From AP-15 sp963777435 (lineage in GTDB: Bacteria > Pseudomonadota > Alphaproteobacteria > ATCC43930 > CGMCC-115725), in assembly GCA_963777435.1 (NCBI GenBank), contig CAVZQT010000003.1, forward strand, positions 434,001 through 498,000: 64,000 nucleotides of DNA, read 5' to 3'. The notes under the pieces are model-generated. The model saw only the letters and a list, made by a program, of their open reading frames with translations. It had not been told where the DNA came from and searched no databases. Below, piece after piece: positions 8,600-15,639 of this stretch. Both the position numbers and the translations under genes were made by a program. Every line of letters begins with the position of its first letter. Position 1 is the first letter of the stretch.

Positions 8600-9783
8600 G
8601 TGTCCTGAATTCAGAGATTCGTTGAATAAGTTGTGGCATGGACGGCGAGAGTGTCGGAGCAGTATCGGGCGATGGTTTGGAGGATGGCATCGGCGGACTT
8701 GGTCCAGATGAAGGGCTTTGGGTCGTCGTTGTGGGCCTGGATGAAGGCGGTGATGGCGTCCTTCAGTTGGTGCACGCTGCGATGGACACCGCGCTTGATC
8801 TGCTTGTCGGCGAGCAGCGCAAACCAGCGCTCGACCTGGTTGAGCCAGGACGTGCTGGTCGGTGTGAAGTGCAGGTGATAGCGCGGGTGGCGGGCGAGCC
8901 AGGCTTTGACCGGCGGGGCCTTGTGGGTGGCATAATTGTCGAGCACCAGGTGGATGTCGAGATCGGTTGGCACGGCTTGTTCGACGGTCGCCAGGAACCG
9001 GCGGAATTCGACCGCGCGGTGCCGTTGGTAGCAACGGCCAATGACCCGGCCGGTGAGGATGTCGAGGGCGGCGAACAACGAGGTCGTGCCGTGGCGCTGG
9101 TAGTCATGGGTGCGCCGCTCGATCTGCCCCGGCCGCATCGGCAACAGCGGCTGGGTGCGATCGAGAGCTTGGATTTGCGACTTTTCATCGACGCACAGGA
9201 CCAGCGCATGGTCGGGCGGATTGAGGTAGAGCCCGACGATGTCACGCACCTTGTCGACAAACAGCGGATCGCTGGACAGCTTGAAGGTTTCAAGACGGTG
9301 CGGCTGCAACCCAAAGGCCCGCCAGATGCGTCCGACGCTCGCGGTCGAGATGCCGCTGTGCCGCGCCATGCTGCGCGTGCTCCAATGCGTCGCGCCGGAC
9401 GGCTGGCTCTCCAGCGTCCGGACGATCACGCTCTCGACTTTGGCGTCGTCGATCGTGCGCGGGACACCGGGTCGGGGCTCGTCGAGCAACCCGTCGAGGC
9501 CATGCTCGACAAAACGCTGGCGCCACTTGCCGACGGTCTGCGCCGTCACCCGCTCGCGGGCCGCCACCGCCTTGTTGCTCAGACCTGCCGCGCAGCCGAG
9601 GACGATGCGCGCCCGCAGCGCCAATGCCTGCGCCGTCTTGCGGCGCTGCGTATAGCCTTCAAGAATGCCGGCGAGCTCAGCCGACAATTCGATCTTCGCT
9701 ACCGGCCGACCCGTCCGCATCCCCCATCCCCGCCGTTACGGCTTCCTTATCAATTTATTACACGAATTTCTAACTCAGGACAC
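8600..9783 (-). mobile_element. IS630-family insertion sequence, complete
   Basis: The element is about 1184 bp and carries one transposase gene. Both ends begin GTGTCCTGA when read inward (8600 rightward; 9783 leftward on the complement) and continue as imperfect inverted repeats of about 23 bp ending ATTCGT. It is flanked on each side by TA (8598-8599 and 9784-9785), the target duplication expected for IS630/Tc1-like elements. It is inserted 15 nt beyond the SDR stop, inside the catabolic cluster. Its reading direction matches the cluster. Confidence 0.93.
8611..9720 (-). CDS. IS630-family transposase
   Basis: A 369-residue DDE transposase. The N-terminal half has two helix-turn-helix segments (RIVLGCAAGLSNKAVAARER; GISTASVGRIWRAFGL). 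The catalytic core shows CVDEKSQ (first Asp, about residue 175), LVLDNYATHK (second Asp, about 260) and SWLNQVERWF (Glu, about 295), the IS630 pattern. The stop at 8611 lies inside the left terminal repeat, which is usual for compact IS elements. The frame is open and full length, so the element may be active. Large antisense reading frames over it are shadows. Confidence 0.95.
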   Translation of the reverse strand: MRTGRPVAKIELSAELAGILEGYTQRRKTAQALALRARIVLGCAAGLSNKAVAARERVTAQTVGKWRQRFVEHGLDGLLDEPRPGVPRTIDDAKVESVIVRTLESQPSGATHWSTRSMARHSGISTASVGRIWRAFGLQPHRLETFKLSSDPLFVDKVRDIVGLYLNPPDHALVLCVDEKSQIQALDRTQPLLPMRPGQIERRTHDYQRHGTTSLFAALDILTGRVIGRCYQRHRAVEFRRFLATVEQAVPTDLDIHLVLDNYATHKAPPVKAWLARHPRYHLHFTPTSTSWLNQVERWFALLADKQIKRGVHRSVHQLKDAITAFIQAHNDDPKPFIWTKSADAILQTIARYCSDTLAVHATTYSTNL

Positions 9784-9800
9784 TAGCGCTTGTTGAAACA

Positions 9801-10598
9801 TTAAAGCCGGCGCATCGGGCGCAAGGTCGAGCCGGCATCGACCGAGACCACCGATCCGGTTATGCCGCGGGCATTGGCGCGCGACGCCAGAAATACGTAG
9901 GCGCCGGCGAGATCGGCGGCGTCGAGCGCTATATGCAGCGGGTTGCCGGCGGCGATCCGATCCGCGGCACCCGGAAGATCGAATTGCGAGCGATCCTCGA
10001 GTTGCAATGCTGCAACACTGCGCAGATCGGTCATCGTGCCGCCGGGAGCGACGCCGTTGACCCGGATATTCGGCCCCAACTCGACCGCCAGTTGGCGAAT
10101 GATGCCGACCACCGCGTGCTTTGACGCGGTGTAGATCACACCGCCGCCAGCCGAGGTAAAGCCCGCCCCTGACGCGGTGAAGATTATGCACCCCTTGCTT
10201 TTGTCGAGTTCGCCGAGCGCCGCTTTGGCCCCGAGGATGCAGCCCTTGACGTTGACCGCAAACAGCTCGTCGCAGGCGGCCTCAATGCTGGCCTCCGCCA
10301 GATCGGTAAGTCGCAGAAAGCCGTCGAGCAGTCCGGCGTTGCCGACAAAAATATCGAGCCGGCCGAAGGCGGCGACAGTTTCGGCGACCGCCCGCTTGTT
10401 GTCGTCGAGGCGGCTGACATCGCCTCCGATCGCGGTGACCTTGTCGCCAAGCTGTGCCATCAGCTCCATGCCGCGGCCGACAGCGCGGTCCATCACCGCG
10501 ACCCGCGCCCCCTCCGCGACATAGCGCTCGACAACGGCGCGGCCGATGCCCGAGCCGCCGCCGGTGACCAACGCGACCTGCCCGTCAAGCCAGCCCAT
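9801..10598 (-). CDS. SDR oxidoreductase, cis-dihydrodiol dehydrogenase-like (BphB/NahB type)
   Basis: A 265-residue NAD-dependent short-chain dehydrogenase. It shows the TGGGSGIG nucleotide motif near residue 12, NAG near 90, and the catalytic Y-x-x-x-K in YTASKHAVVG near 155. The segments VALVTGGGSGIGRAVVERYV, EGARVAVMDRA, IRVNGVAPGGTMTDLRS and GAYVFLASR resemble biphenyl-2,3-dihydrodiol dehydrogenase (from memory of that family). This fits re-aromatisation of the dihydrodiol made by the Rieske dioxygenase encoded in the same cluster. The start at 10598 is preceded by GAGGAGG. An IS630 copy now separates it from the dioxygenase genes. Other SDR substrates cannot be excluded. Confidence 0.88.
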   Translation of the reverse strand: MGWLDGQVALVTGGGSGIGRAVVERYVAEGARVAVMDRAVGRGMELMAQLGDKVTAIGGDVSRLDDNKRAVAETVAAFGRLDIFVGNAGLLDGFLRLTDLAEASIEAACDELFAVNVKGCILGAKAALGELDKSKGCIIFTASGAGFTSAGGGVIYTASKHAVVGIIRQLAVELGPNIRVNGVAPGGTMTDLRSVAALQLEDRSQFDLPGAADRIAAGNPLHIALDAADLAGAYVFLASRANARGITGSVVSVDAGSTLRPMRRL

Positions 10599-10631
10599 CG
10601 TCAGCCTCCTCTGGGGGGTGAAACCCCCGCC

Positions 10632-10913
10632 TTAGCGCGTGCGCTTGTACTCGTAGTCTTCGCGCTCGCCATTGCCGATCCGCAATCCCGAGGGCAGTGG
10701 CGGGCGTGTCGTGTTGACCTTGGCGTGCGCGGCCTGATCGGCCCAGCGTTCGAGCAGGACGAGCTTGTCGGGGTCTAAGGCACTCTGGAATACTTCGAAC
10801 TGCTCGCAGCCCGGTTCCTTCATAACTTCGGCGCAGCGTCCCTTAAAGACCTGCGCCAACTCCCCGCCTTTTCCGGGTGCGGCGGTAATCGTCACGACCA
10901 GTCTGACCGACAT
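10632..10913 (-). CDS. ABM-domain monooxygenase, putative quinol monooxygenase
   Basis: A 93-residue protein of the antibiotic biosynthesis monooxygenase (ABM) fold, a small ferredoxin-like dimeric barrel. MSVRLVVTITAAPGKGGEL opens the first strand, EPGCEQFEVFQSALDPDKLV is the typical core, and LLERWADQAAHAKV is the W-containing helix. Members such as YgiN oxidise quinols without cofactor, and others protect against or tailor polyketides. The ribosome site GGGAGAGG precedes the ATG at 10913. Its place between the SDR and amidohydrolase genes suggests it handles a catechol or quinol intermediate of the pathway, which is inference. Confidence 0.88.
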   Translation of the reverse strand: MSVRLVVTITAAPGKGGELAQVFKGRCAEVMKEPGCEQFEVFQSALDPDKLVLLERWADQAAHAKVNTTRPPLPSGLRIGNGEREDYEYKRTR

Positions 10914-10965
10914 TCCTCTCCCTTCCTATCGCGCGATAGAGCAGTTTGGCGAGGCTACTCCTCGC

Positions 10966-11039
10966 GAGATTGCTTCGCTACGCTCGCAATGACAATATAC
11001 CGATCGTCATTGCGAGGAGCGCCGCGACGAAGCAATCGC
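10966..11039. repeat. Inverted pair of dispersed GATTGC...CAATGAC repeats
   Basis: Two copies of a short interspersed element face each other: GAGATTGCTTCG to GCAATGAC at 10966-10993, and GTCATTGCGAGGAGC to GAAGCAATCGC at 11006-11039. Together they can form a long hairpin. A diverged single copy occurs at 18288-18314. Elements of the form GTCATTGCGAG...GAAGCAATC are widespread in alphaproteobacterial genomes. This pair lies between the ABM and amidohydrolase genes and could attenuate transcription or stabilise mRNA ends in the cluster. Confidence 0.75.
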
Positions 11040-11085
11040 GCTGCGATATCGGGCAATGCCGGAGCGCGCGCCGCACCCGTTCGCG

Positions 11086-12209
11086 TCAGTTGAGCCCGTA
11101 AAAGCCGAGGGCGCCGCCGGCCATAACGCCGTGCTGGGTTTCCTCCGACAGTCCCTTCATCCGGCTTCTGATCATATCCGGCGCGCCCGGGAAGAAGCCG
11201 TCGGGATGCGGGTAATCGGTCGCCCACAGGATCTTGTTGGGGCCGATATAGTCGGCCAGCACCTTGATGCTGCCTTCCACCGGCTCAAACGAGATCCAGC
11301 AATTGCGCTGGAAGATCTCGCTCGGACGCATCGACAAGCCGGAATCGTTAAAGCCCTGATCGTCGAAATGGCGGTCCATGCGATCGAGCCACGGCGCCAC
11401 CCAGCCGCCCCCGGATTCGAGGAACCCGACCCGCAGTTTTTGATGACGGTCGGCGATGCCGCCCCAGACCACGCTCATGCAGGCCAGCATCATCTCCATC
11501 GTATGACTGATGATGTGGCGGGCGCCGCGGCCCTGAAGCGATCGACACCGACTGTCGGCATGCCGCTCGAAGCGCCCTCATGGAACCCAATCGCAAAATC
11601 GAGATCCTCGGCCGCTTGCCAGAACGGCTCGTAGCGGTCTTCGTGGATCATCTTGTCGCTATAGGGGTTCGGACGGATAAAGCCGGCGCGGAAGCCTAGC
11701 TCCTTGCGCGCGAATTTCATCTCCTCGACCGCGAGTTCGACCGATTGCAACGGCAGCATCGCGACCCCAAACAGCCGGTCGGGATACGGCTTGCAATAGT
11801 CGGCGAGCCAGCGGTTATAGGCGCGGCACACTGCAGCGGCGAGTTCGGGGTCGTGGATCGCGCCCGAGAACAGCCCGAGGCTCGGATAGAGAAAAGCGGC
11901 GTCGATGCCATCGGCGTCCATGTCGGGGATGCGGGCATGCGGATCAAACCCGCCGGGCTTGCCGTCCTTGTATTCCATCGTATCGGCGGCAACCACACCC
12001 TGGCGCGCGCCGACCGCACCAATCCGGCCGATGCCGAGCCGGCCGTCACCGACCTGGTGCTCTTCGATGACCAGCCGCTCCTTGCCGTTCTCGCCCTTGA
12101 CGATCTTGGGCGCCCGGTCGCGGAATTTGGGATCGATGTATTTGTCCCAGAGATCGAGCGGTTCGAGAATGTGGCCGTCGGCGTCGACGACGTTGTATTG
12201 GTTGCGCAA
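11086..12209 (-). CDS. Amidohydrolase-2 family protein (single frameshift near 11537)
   Basis: A metal-dependent TIM-barrel hydrolase/decarboxylase of the amidohydrolase-2 (ACMSD-like) type, about 374 residues after repair. The best start is the TTG at 12209 (MRNQYNVVDADGHILEP), with GGAGAGG just upstream. The DADGH motif is the first metal site; GFHEGASS and ATDYPHPDG supply a later His and the last Asp. The first frame reads GVDRF and then diverges, while another frame continues QGRGARHIISHTMEMM. Adding one T to the TT at about 11537 joins them. In aromatic pathways this family often decarboxylates ring acids or hydrolyses ring-cleavage products. It lies between the ferredoxin and ABM genes. 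Confidence 0.87.
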
Positions 12210-12326
12210 GGTCCTCTCCTTTGTTGATGGCAAGCACCGGTTACCAAGTTTCGCTTGATCTGTCGGTGGCTGTGCCGATGAGCCGGGAGCCGCTGCCCCG
12301 GCGGTATCGCCAGTTCCTTTATCGGG

Positions 12327-12551
12327 CTATGGGAACAATTGCTCCCCGGTGTCGGCATCCTCGACAAAGATCGCGCTGACGGGGCAGTTCTCGGCCGCTT
12401 CGAGGATCTTTTCGACCGTATCAGCCGTGGGATCGACGGCTTCGGACTGGCGATTTTCGTCGAGACGAAAGACCTTGGGCGCAATCGTCTCGCACATCGC
12501 ATTACCGACACAGACGTCGTGGTCGACCCGGAGGCGCAGGTTGCGAGCCAT
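12327..12551 (-). CDS. Ferredoxin, [3Fe-4S]-type P450 partner
   Basis: A 74-residue ferredoxin. The cluster ligands are C14 (VDHDVCVGNAMC), C20 (spacing C-x5-C) and C56 followed by Pro (AENCPVSAI). The missing fourth Cys in the first motif is typical of the small ferredoxins that reduce bacterial P450s. It starts 9 nt after the P450 stop with a GGGGG ribosome site, so the two form an operon. No ferredoxin reductase gene is seen in the window, so a reductase encoded elsewhere must serve it. It might also serve the Rieske dioxygenase, but those usually use [2Fe-2S] ferredoxins. Confidence 0.93.
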   Translation of the reverse strand: MARNLRLRVDHDVCVGNAMCETIAPKVFRLDENRQSEAVDPTADTVEKILEAAENCPVSAIFVEDADTGEQLFP

Positions 12552-12560
12552 CAGAACCCC

Positions 12561-13781
12561 CTAATGCAAGCTGACCGGCAGCGATTTCAGCGAGCGGAAG
12601 GTGATGCTGGGCTGATACTCCAGCGGCTCATTCTCCAGCCGCATCCCCGGAAACCGCTCCGCCAACGCCTTGAAGACTTCCTGACCCTCGACCCGCGCCA
12701 AGGTAGCGCCCAGGCAATGATGAACCCCCGAGCCAAAGGCGACATGCTGGTTCGGCCAGCGGGTGATGTCGAATTTGTCCGGATCGGCGAATTTTGTCGG
12801 GTCGCGATTGGCGGATGAAATAAACCAGCGGATGCGGTCGCGCTTGGTCAGGGTCTTGCCGCGCATTTCGACATTCTCCGAAGCGATCCGTTGGATCGAG
12901 ATGACCGGCGAGTTGTAACGCAGGCATTCCTCGGTCGCGGTCTTGGCCAAGCCGGCGGGATCGCTCTTTAGCAATGCCCATTGGTCGGGATGGCGCATAA
13001 ACGCCAAAGTGCCGTTGCACAAAAGGTTGATTGTCGTCTCGTGGCCGGCCAATAGTAATAGCGAGGTATTGACCAGCACCTCGTGCCGGGTAAACACACC
13101 CTGCTTTTCACCGCTCGCCAATACCGAAATGAAATCGTCGCCGGGATTGGCCATGCGCTCTTCGACCAGCGGCGAGACATACTCGACCATTCCCCGCATG
13201 CCTTCGGTCAGCGGCTTCATCCGGTCGTATTCGCCGCGGCCGATGTAGAGGAGTTTTTCCGCGAGCTGCCGAACGTAACCGCGGTCTTGGTCGGGAACCC
13301 CCATCATCTGGGCGATGACCAGCACCGGCAGCGGCGTCGCGAGATCACGCATGACGTCCATGCGGCCCTTTTTCTCGGCGGCGTCGAGCAGTTCCTTGAC
13401 CGCTTTCTGAACAAACGGGCGCCAAGCCTCCATCGATTTGGGCGTGAAGTAACCGTGCACGACCCGGCGCATTTCGAGATGCTCGGGGCGATCGTGCTGG
13501 ATGAATTGGTCGCCCTGGTAGTTCCTCACATATTCGTAGAGGCCTAGATCCGACTCGTCGATTGCCGGGTAAGGCGGCTTCGGATCGTTTTTGAAGACGG
13601 CCGACGAAAACAGTTCGTGATGCCGGGTCAGCCAGACGAGGTCGTCATGCCGAGTGACGACCCACAAAGCGTAAGTCTCGTTCCAGTGGATCGGATCCTC
13701 GTCCCGCAGACGGCCGTAATAGCTGTAAGGGTCGGCAATGACGTCGGGGGTGAACATGTCGTCCTGAAGCGCGGCCACCAT
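12561..13781 (-). CDS. Cytochrome P450
   Basis: A soluble class I bacterial P450, 406 residues from the ATG at 13781. That start has GGAGGGAGG directly upstream and is preferred over in-frame starts to 13838. The I-helix oxygen-activation motif is AGHETT, the K-helix is E-C-L-R in EECLRYNSP, and the haem loop is FGSGVHHCLG with the thiolate Cys near residue 356. It inserts one oxygen atom into an unactivated C-H bond; the substrate is unknown, but neighbouring genes suggest a hydrophobic or aromatic compound. It is the first structural gene after the TetR regulator, with its own promoter and a palindromic operator (13838-13851). Confidence 0.95.
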   Translation of the reverse strand: MVAALQDDMFTPDVIADPYSYYGRLRDEDPIHWNETYALWVVTRHDDLVWLTRHHELFSSAVFKNDPKPPYPAIDESDLGLYEYVRNYQGDQFIQHDRPEHLEMRRVVHGYFTPKSMEAWRPFVQKAVKELLDAAEKKGRMDVMRDLATPLPVLVIAQMMGVPDQDRGYVRQLAEKLLYIGRGEYDRMKPLTEGMRGMVEYVSPLVEERMANPGDDFISVLASGEKQGVFTRHEVLVNTSLLLLAGHETTINLLCNGTLAFMRHPDQWALLKSDPAGLAKTATEECLRYNSPVISIQRIASENVEMRGKTLTKRDRIRWFISSANRDPTKFADPDKFDITRWPNQHVAFGSGVHHCLGATLARVEGQEVFKALAERFPGMRLENEPLEYQPSITFRSLKSLPVSLH

Positions 13782-13837
13782 AACCTCCCTCCTCATTCGT
13801 CGTCGTCTTTGGTTCTTTTTTATGTGCTCCGAAACCA

Positions 13838-13851
13838 ACCAAGCGTTTGGT
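13838..13851. promoter_or_regulatory. Palindromic TetR-type operator at the P450 promoter
   Basis: ACCAAGCGTTTGGT is an inverted repeat with perfect 5-bp arms (ACCAA/TTGGT) and a 4-bp centre. It lies just downstream of the -10 box and covers the expected transcription start of the P450 gene. This form is common for TetR-family repressors of catabolic genes, and a TetR gene ends at 13882. Binding by that protein is inference. Confidence 0.7.
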
Positions 13852-13856
13852 AATCG

Positions 13857-13885
13857 AGCCTACGCAGCCAACCGGCGACTGTCAA
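13857..13885 (-). promoter_or_regulatory. Sigma-70 promoter for P450 operon
   Basis: On the minus strand a perfect -35 TTGACA (13885-13880) is followed by a 17-nt spacer and the -10 TAGGCT (13862-13857, a weak match). The start point would be near 13850, inside the palindrome. The -35 overlaps the last codons of the TetR gene, so P450 expression can be separate from that of the regulator. Confidence 0.6.
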
Positions 13886-14520
13886 CTCGCAGGCAATTTC
13901 GCGCCGCCGTTGCCGCGCACCGCGCGGCGGCGCGCCCGTGCGCCGTTCGGCTTTTCGGCGGCGATACCGCCGAGCGCCATTGCGGTTAATTGCTCGGCAA
14001 CCTGTTGAATGCTGAGCCGCCCTTGCGGATCGTACCATTTATAAAGCCAGTTCAGCATGCCGAGCAGTCCGTATGACGTCACCTGAATGTCGAGATCGGC
14101 GCGAAATTCACCGCGCTTGACGCCATCGCGCAGGATCTGCTGCCAACACTGTTCGTAGTCTTTTGGCGAAAAGCCGATCATCTCGCGGAAGCGCTGCTTT
14201 ACCGATTCACGCTCGCGCAGATAAACAAAAAGATGCGGGTAATGACGATCGAATGCTTCCAAATGCGCCAAAATCGCCCGGCGCAATTTTTCGGTCGGCG
14301 ACAAATCGGCGTCGGCGATTGCGGCAATCGATTGATACATTTGCGCGATCGGTTCCTTGACGACGAGGTAGAGCAGTGCCTCTTTGCTCTCGAAATGATG
14401 GTAGAGGCTGCCCTTGAGGATGCCGACCTCTTCCGCGATGTCGCGCACCGTGGCGGCATGATAACCCTTGGTGCGAAAGACTTTGGCCGCGGCCGAAACG
14501 ATCTCGTCGAGCGTCGCCAT
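13882..14520 (-). CDS. TetR-family transcriptional regulator
   Basis: About 212 residues. The N-terminal helix-turn-helix is typical of TetR: MATLDEIVSAAAKVFRTKGY, HAATVRDIAEEVGILKGSLY and YHHFESKEALL (residues 1-52). The C-terminal ligand domain is all-helical, with YPHLFVYLRERESVKQRFRE. The start at 14520 (second of two ATGs) has the better spacing from GGGAAGGG. It lies upstream of and in line with the P450 cluster and probably represses it through the palindrome at 13838-13851, released by a pathway ligand. It has no clear copy of that palindrome in front of itself, so autoregulation is not evident. Confidence 0.9.
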   Translation of the reverse strand: MATLDEIVSAAAKVFRTKGYHAATVRDIAEEVGILKGSLYHHFESKEALLYLVVKEPIAQMYQSIAAIADADLSPTEKLRRAILAHLEAFDRHYPHLFVYLRERESVKQRFREMIGFSPKDYEQCWQQILRDGVKRGEFRADLDIQVTSYGLLGMLNWLYKWYDPQGRLSIQQVAEQLTAMALGGIAAEKPNGARARRRAVRGNGGAKLPAS

Positions 14521-14803
14521 CATTCACCCTTCCCGCGCGGTATCGAGCGCGGCTCCCAACTGTTCGCTAGATAGGCGAAAAACCCTTAACCGCGAACGTG
14601 AACACACCACAAGCGTCTAAATTTCTCTCTTATTTCTATCACCAGGGAAGGGCTGATGACCACACGCGCCCGCCGTGACGGCTGGGTGCCGCGTGGCGGG
14701 GCCAAGGCTAGCGAGGATCCGTAGTCGAACGGCCAGTGAAATTGGCTTGCACCGCCCTCAAGCCATTCCAAGACGCGAGTGGACGAGGTGTTCATTTATT
14801 CAC
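14521..14803. other. Intergenic region, no gene recognised
   Basis: About 280 bases between the TetR and HigA genes. A 69-codon minus-strand frame (14586-14795) has no recognisable domain or good ribosome site and is not called. The stretch TTAACCGCGAACGTG and the AT-rich segment around 14620-14640 may include the TetR promoter, but no clear boxes are visible. Confidence 0.3.
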
Positions 14804-15118
14804 TTATCGCTGCCCCGACGGATTGAACGGCTTCACATCGATTTCCTCGGCCCGCTGCCGCATGGTGTAGGTGTCGAACCACGCCTGCATCCGCAAAAGC
14901 ATGTCCATGTTGACTCCGAACGCCTTCTCGATCCTCAAGGCCATTTCCGGGGACAGGGCGGCATGACAGTTCACCAGATCCGACAGGGTTGCGCGGCGGA
15001 CGCCTAAAATCTCGGCGGCGCGGGCGACGGACAGGCCAAGCTCGGCAAGTATTTCCTCACGCAAGAACTCGCCCGGATGGGACGGCTTCATGCCGACTTT
15101 TGTAATTTCCTCGCTCAT
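14804..15118 (-). CDS. higA: HigA-type antitoxin (XRE family)
   Basis: A 104-residue antitoxin of the HigA/VapI type. The helix-turn-helix spans about residues 27-52 (LSVARAAEILGVRRATLSDL). KPSHPGEFLREEILAELGLS is the family's usual N-terminus, and the C-terminal helix (MQAWFDTYTMRQ) contacts toxin or the other monomer. Its ATG overlaps the toxin stop by one base (TGATG at 15116-15120), so translation is coupled. Toxin-first order is characteristic of hig loci. It should neutralise HigB and repress the operon through the palindrome at 15412-15428. Confidence 0.95.
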   Translation of the reverse strand: MSEEITKVGMKPSHPGEFLREEILAELGLSVARAAEILGVRRATLSDLVNCHAALSPEMALRIEKAFGVNMDMLLRMQAWFDTYTMRQRAEEIDVKPFNPSGQR

Positions 15119-15402
15119 CAGTGATAGTCCTCCAAATCAAGGCTGTGAATTTCGTTATTGGCGATTTCAAAGGTGATCCGCCAGTTGCCGGAAACCGAAA
15201 TGCTCCACGTCCCGGAGCGGTCACCGGTCAACTGATGAATGCGCCAGCCAGGAGGGCCTCTCAGCCCCTCGATGTTCTCAACGGTCAATAAGGCGGTAAG
15301 AACACGCCGGATCCGGTTGACCAGATCGCGCCGGATCTCCCGCTCGTCATCGCTTTCGATAAAGCGTTTCAGCCCTCTATGCCGAACCGTCCGAATTCGC
15401 AT
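15118..15402 (-). CDS. higB: HigB-type toxin (RelE/ParE superfamily mRNA interferase)
   Basis: A 94-residue toxin: MRIRTVRHRGLKRFIESDD at the N-terminus, LRGPPGWRIHQLTGDRSGTW and SVSGNWRITFEIANNEI in the core, and LDLEDYH at the C-terminus, all typical of the HigB/plasmid-killer family. It cleaves ribosome-bound mRNA. The basic and aromatic residues expected for catalysis (R-I-H, W-R-I, D-Y-H) are present, so it looks intact. It is the first gene of the higBA operon, 10 nt downstream of a palindromic operator. Chromosomal copies usually stabilise accessory DNA or act in stress or phage defence. Confidence 0.95.
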   Translation of the reverse strand: MRIRTVRHRGLKRFIESDDEREIRRDLVNRIRRVLTALLTVENIEGLRGPPGWRIHQLTGDRSGTWSISVSGNWRITFEIANNEIHSLDLEDYH

Positions 15403-15411
15403 ACGTCATCT

Positions 15412-15428
15412 GTACGGTTAAGCCGTAC
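15412..15428. promoter_or_regulatory. Palindromic operator of higBA
   Basis: GTACGGTTAAGCCGTAC has perfect 6-bp arms (GTACGG/CCGTAC) around a 5-bp centre and begins 10 bases upstream of the higB ATG. A second GTAC half (TGTACA, 15432-15437) follows. The position fits HigA autorepression of the toxin-antitoxin promoter. Confidence 0.65.
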
Positions 15429-15639
15429 TTATGTACAGCGATCTTTTTTGAGGCTGGCGGCCGAAGGCTTTATGCCCGGCTTCGCAGACTCAAACCGCCA
15501 TCCTCCCTTGAACATCGAGCCTTATGCCTTCGCGAGAGGTACCGCCAGGGGTGCCGCAGGGATGCGCGTTTCGGTTGTCGAGGGTCCGCCACTGGCGCAT
15601 CCTGCATGAGCTGGCAAGAGGGCCAAAACGGAGGAAATA

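Noticed and set aside
8638..9786. 382-codon frame antisense to the IS630 transposase
   Set aside because: The opposite strand has all DDE motifs; this is a shadow.
14586..14795. 69-codon minus-strand frame between TetR and HigA
   Set aside because: No domain, no ribosome site and atypical composition.
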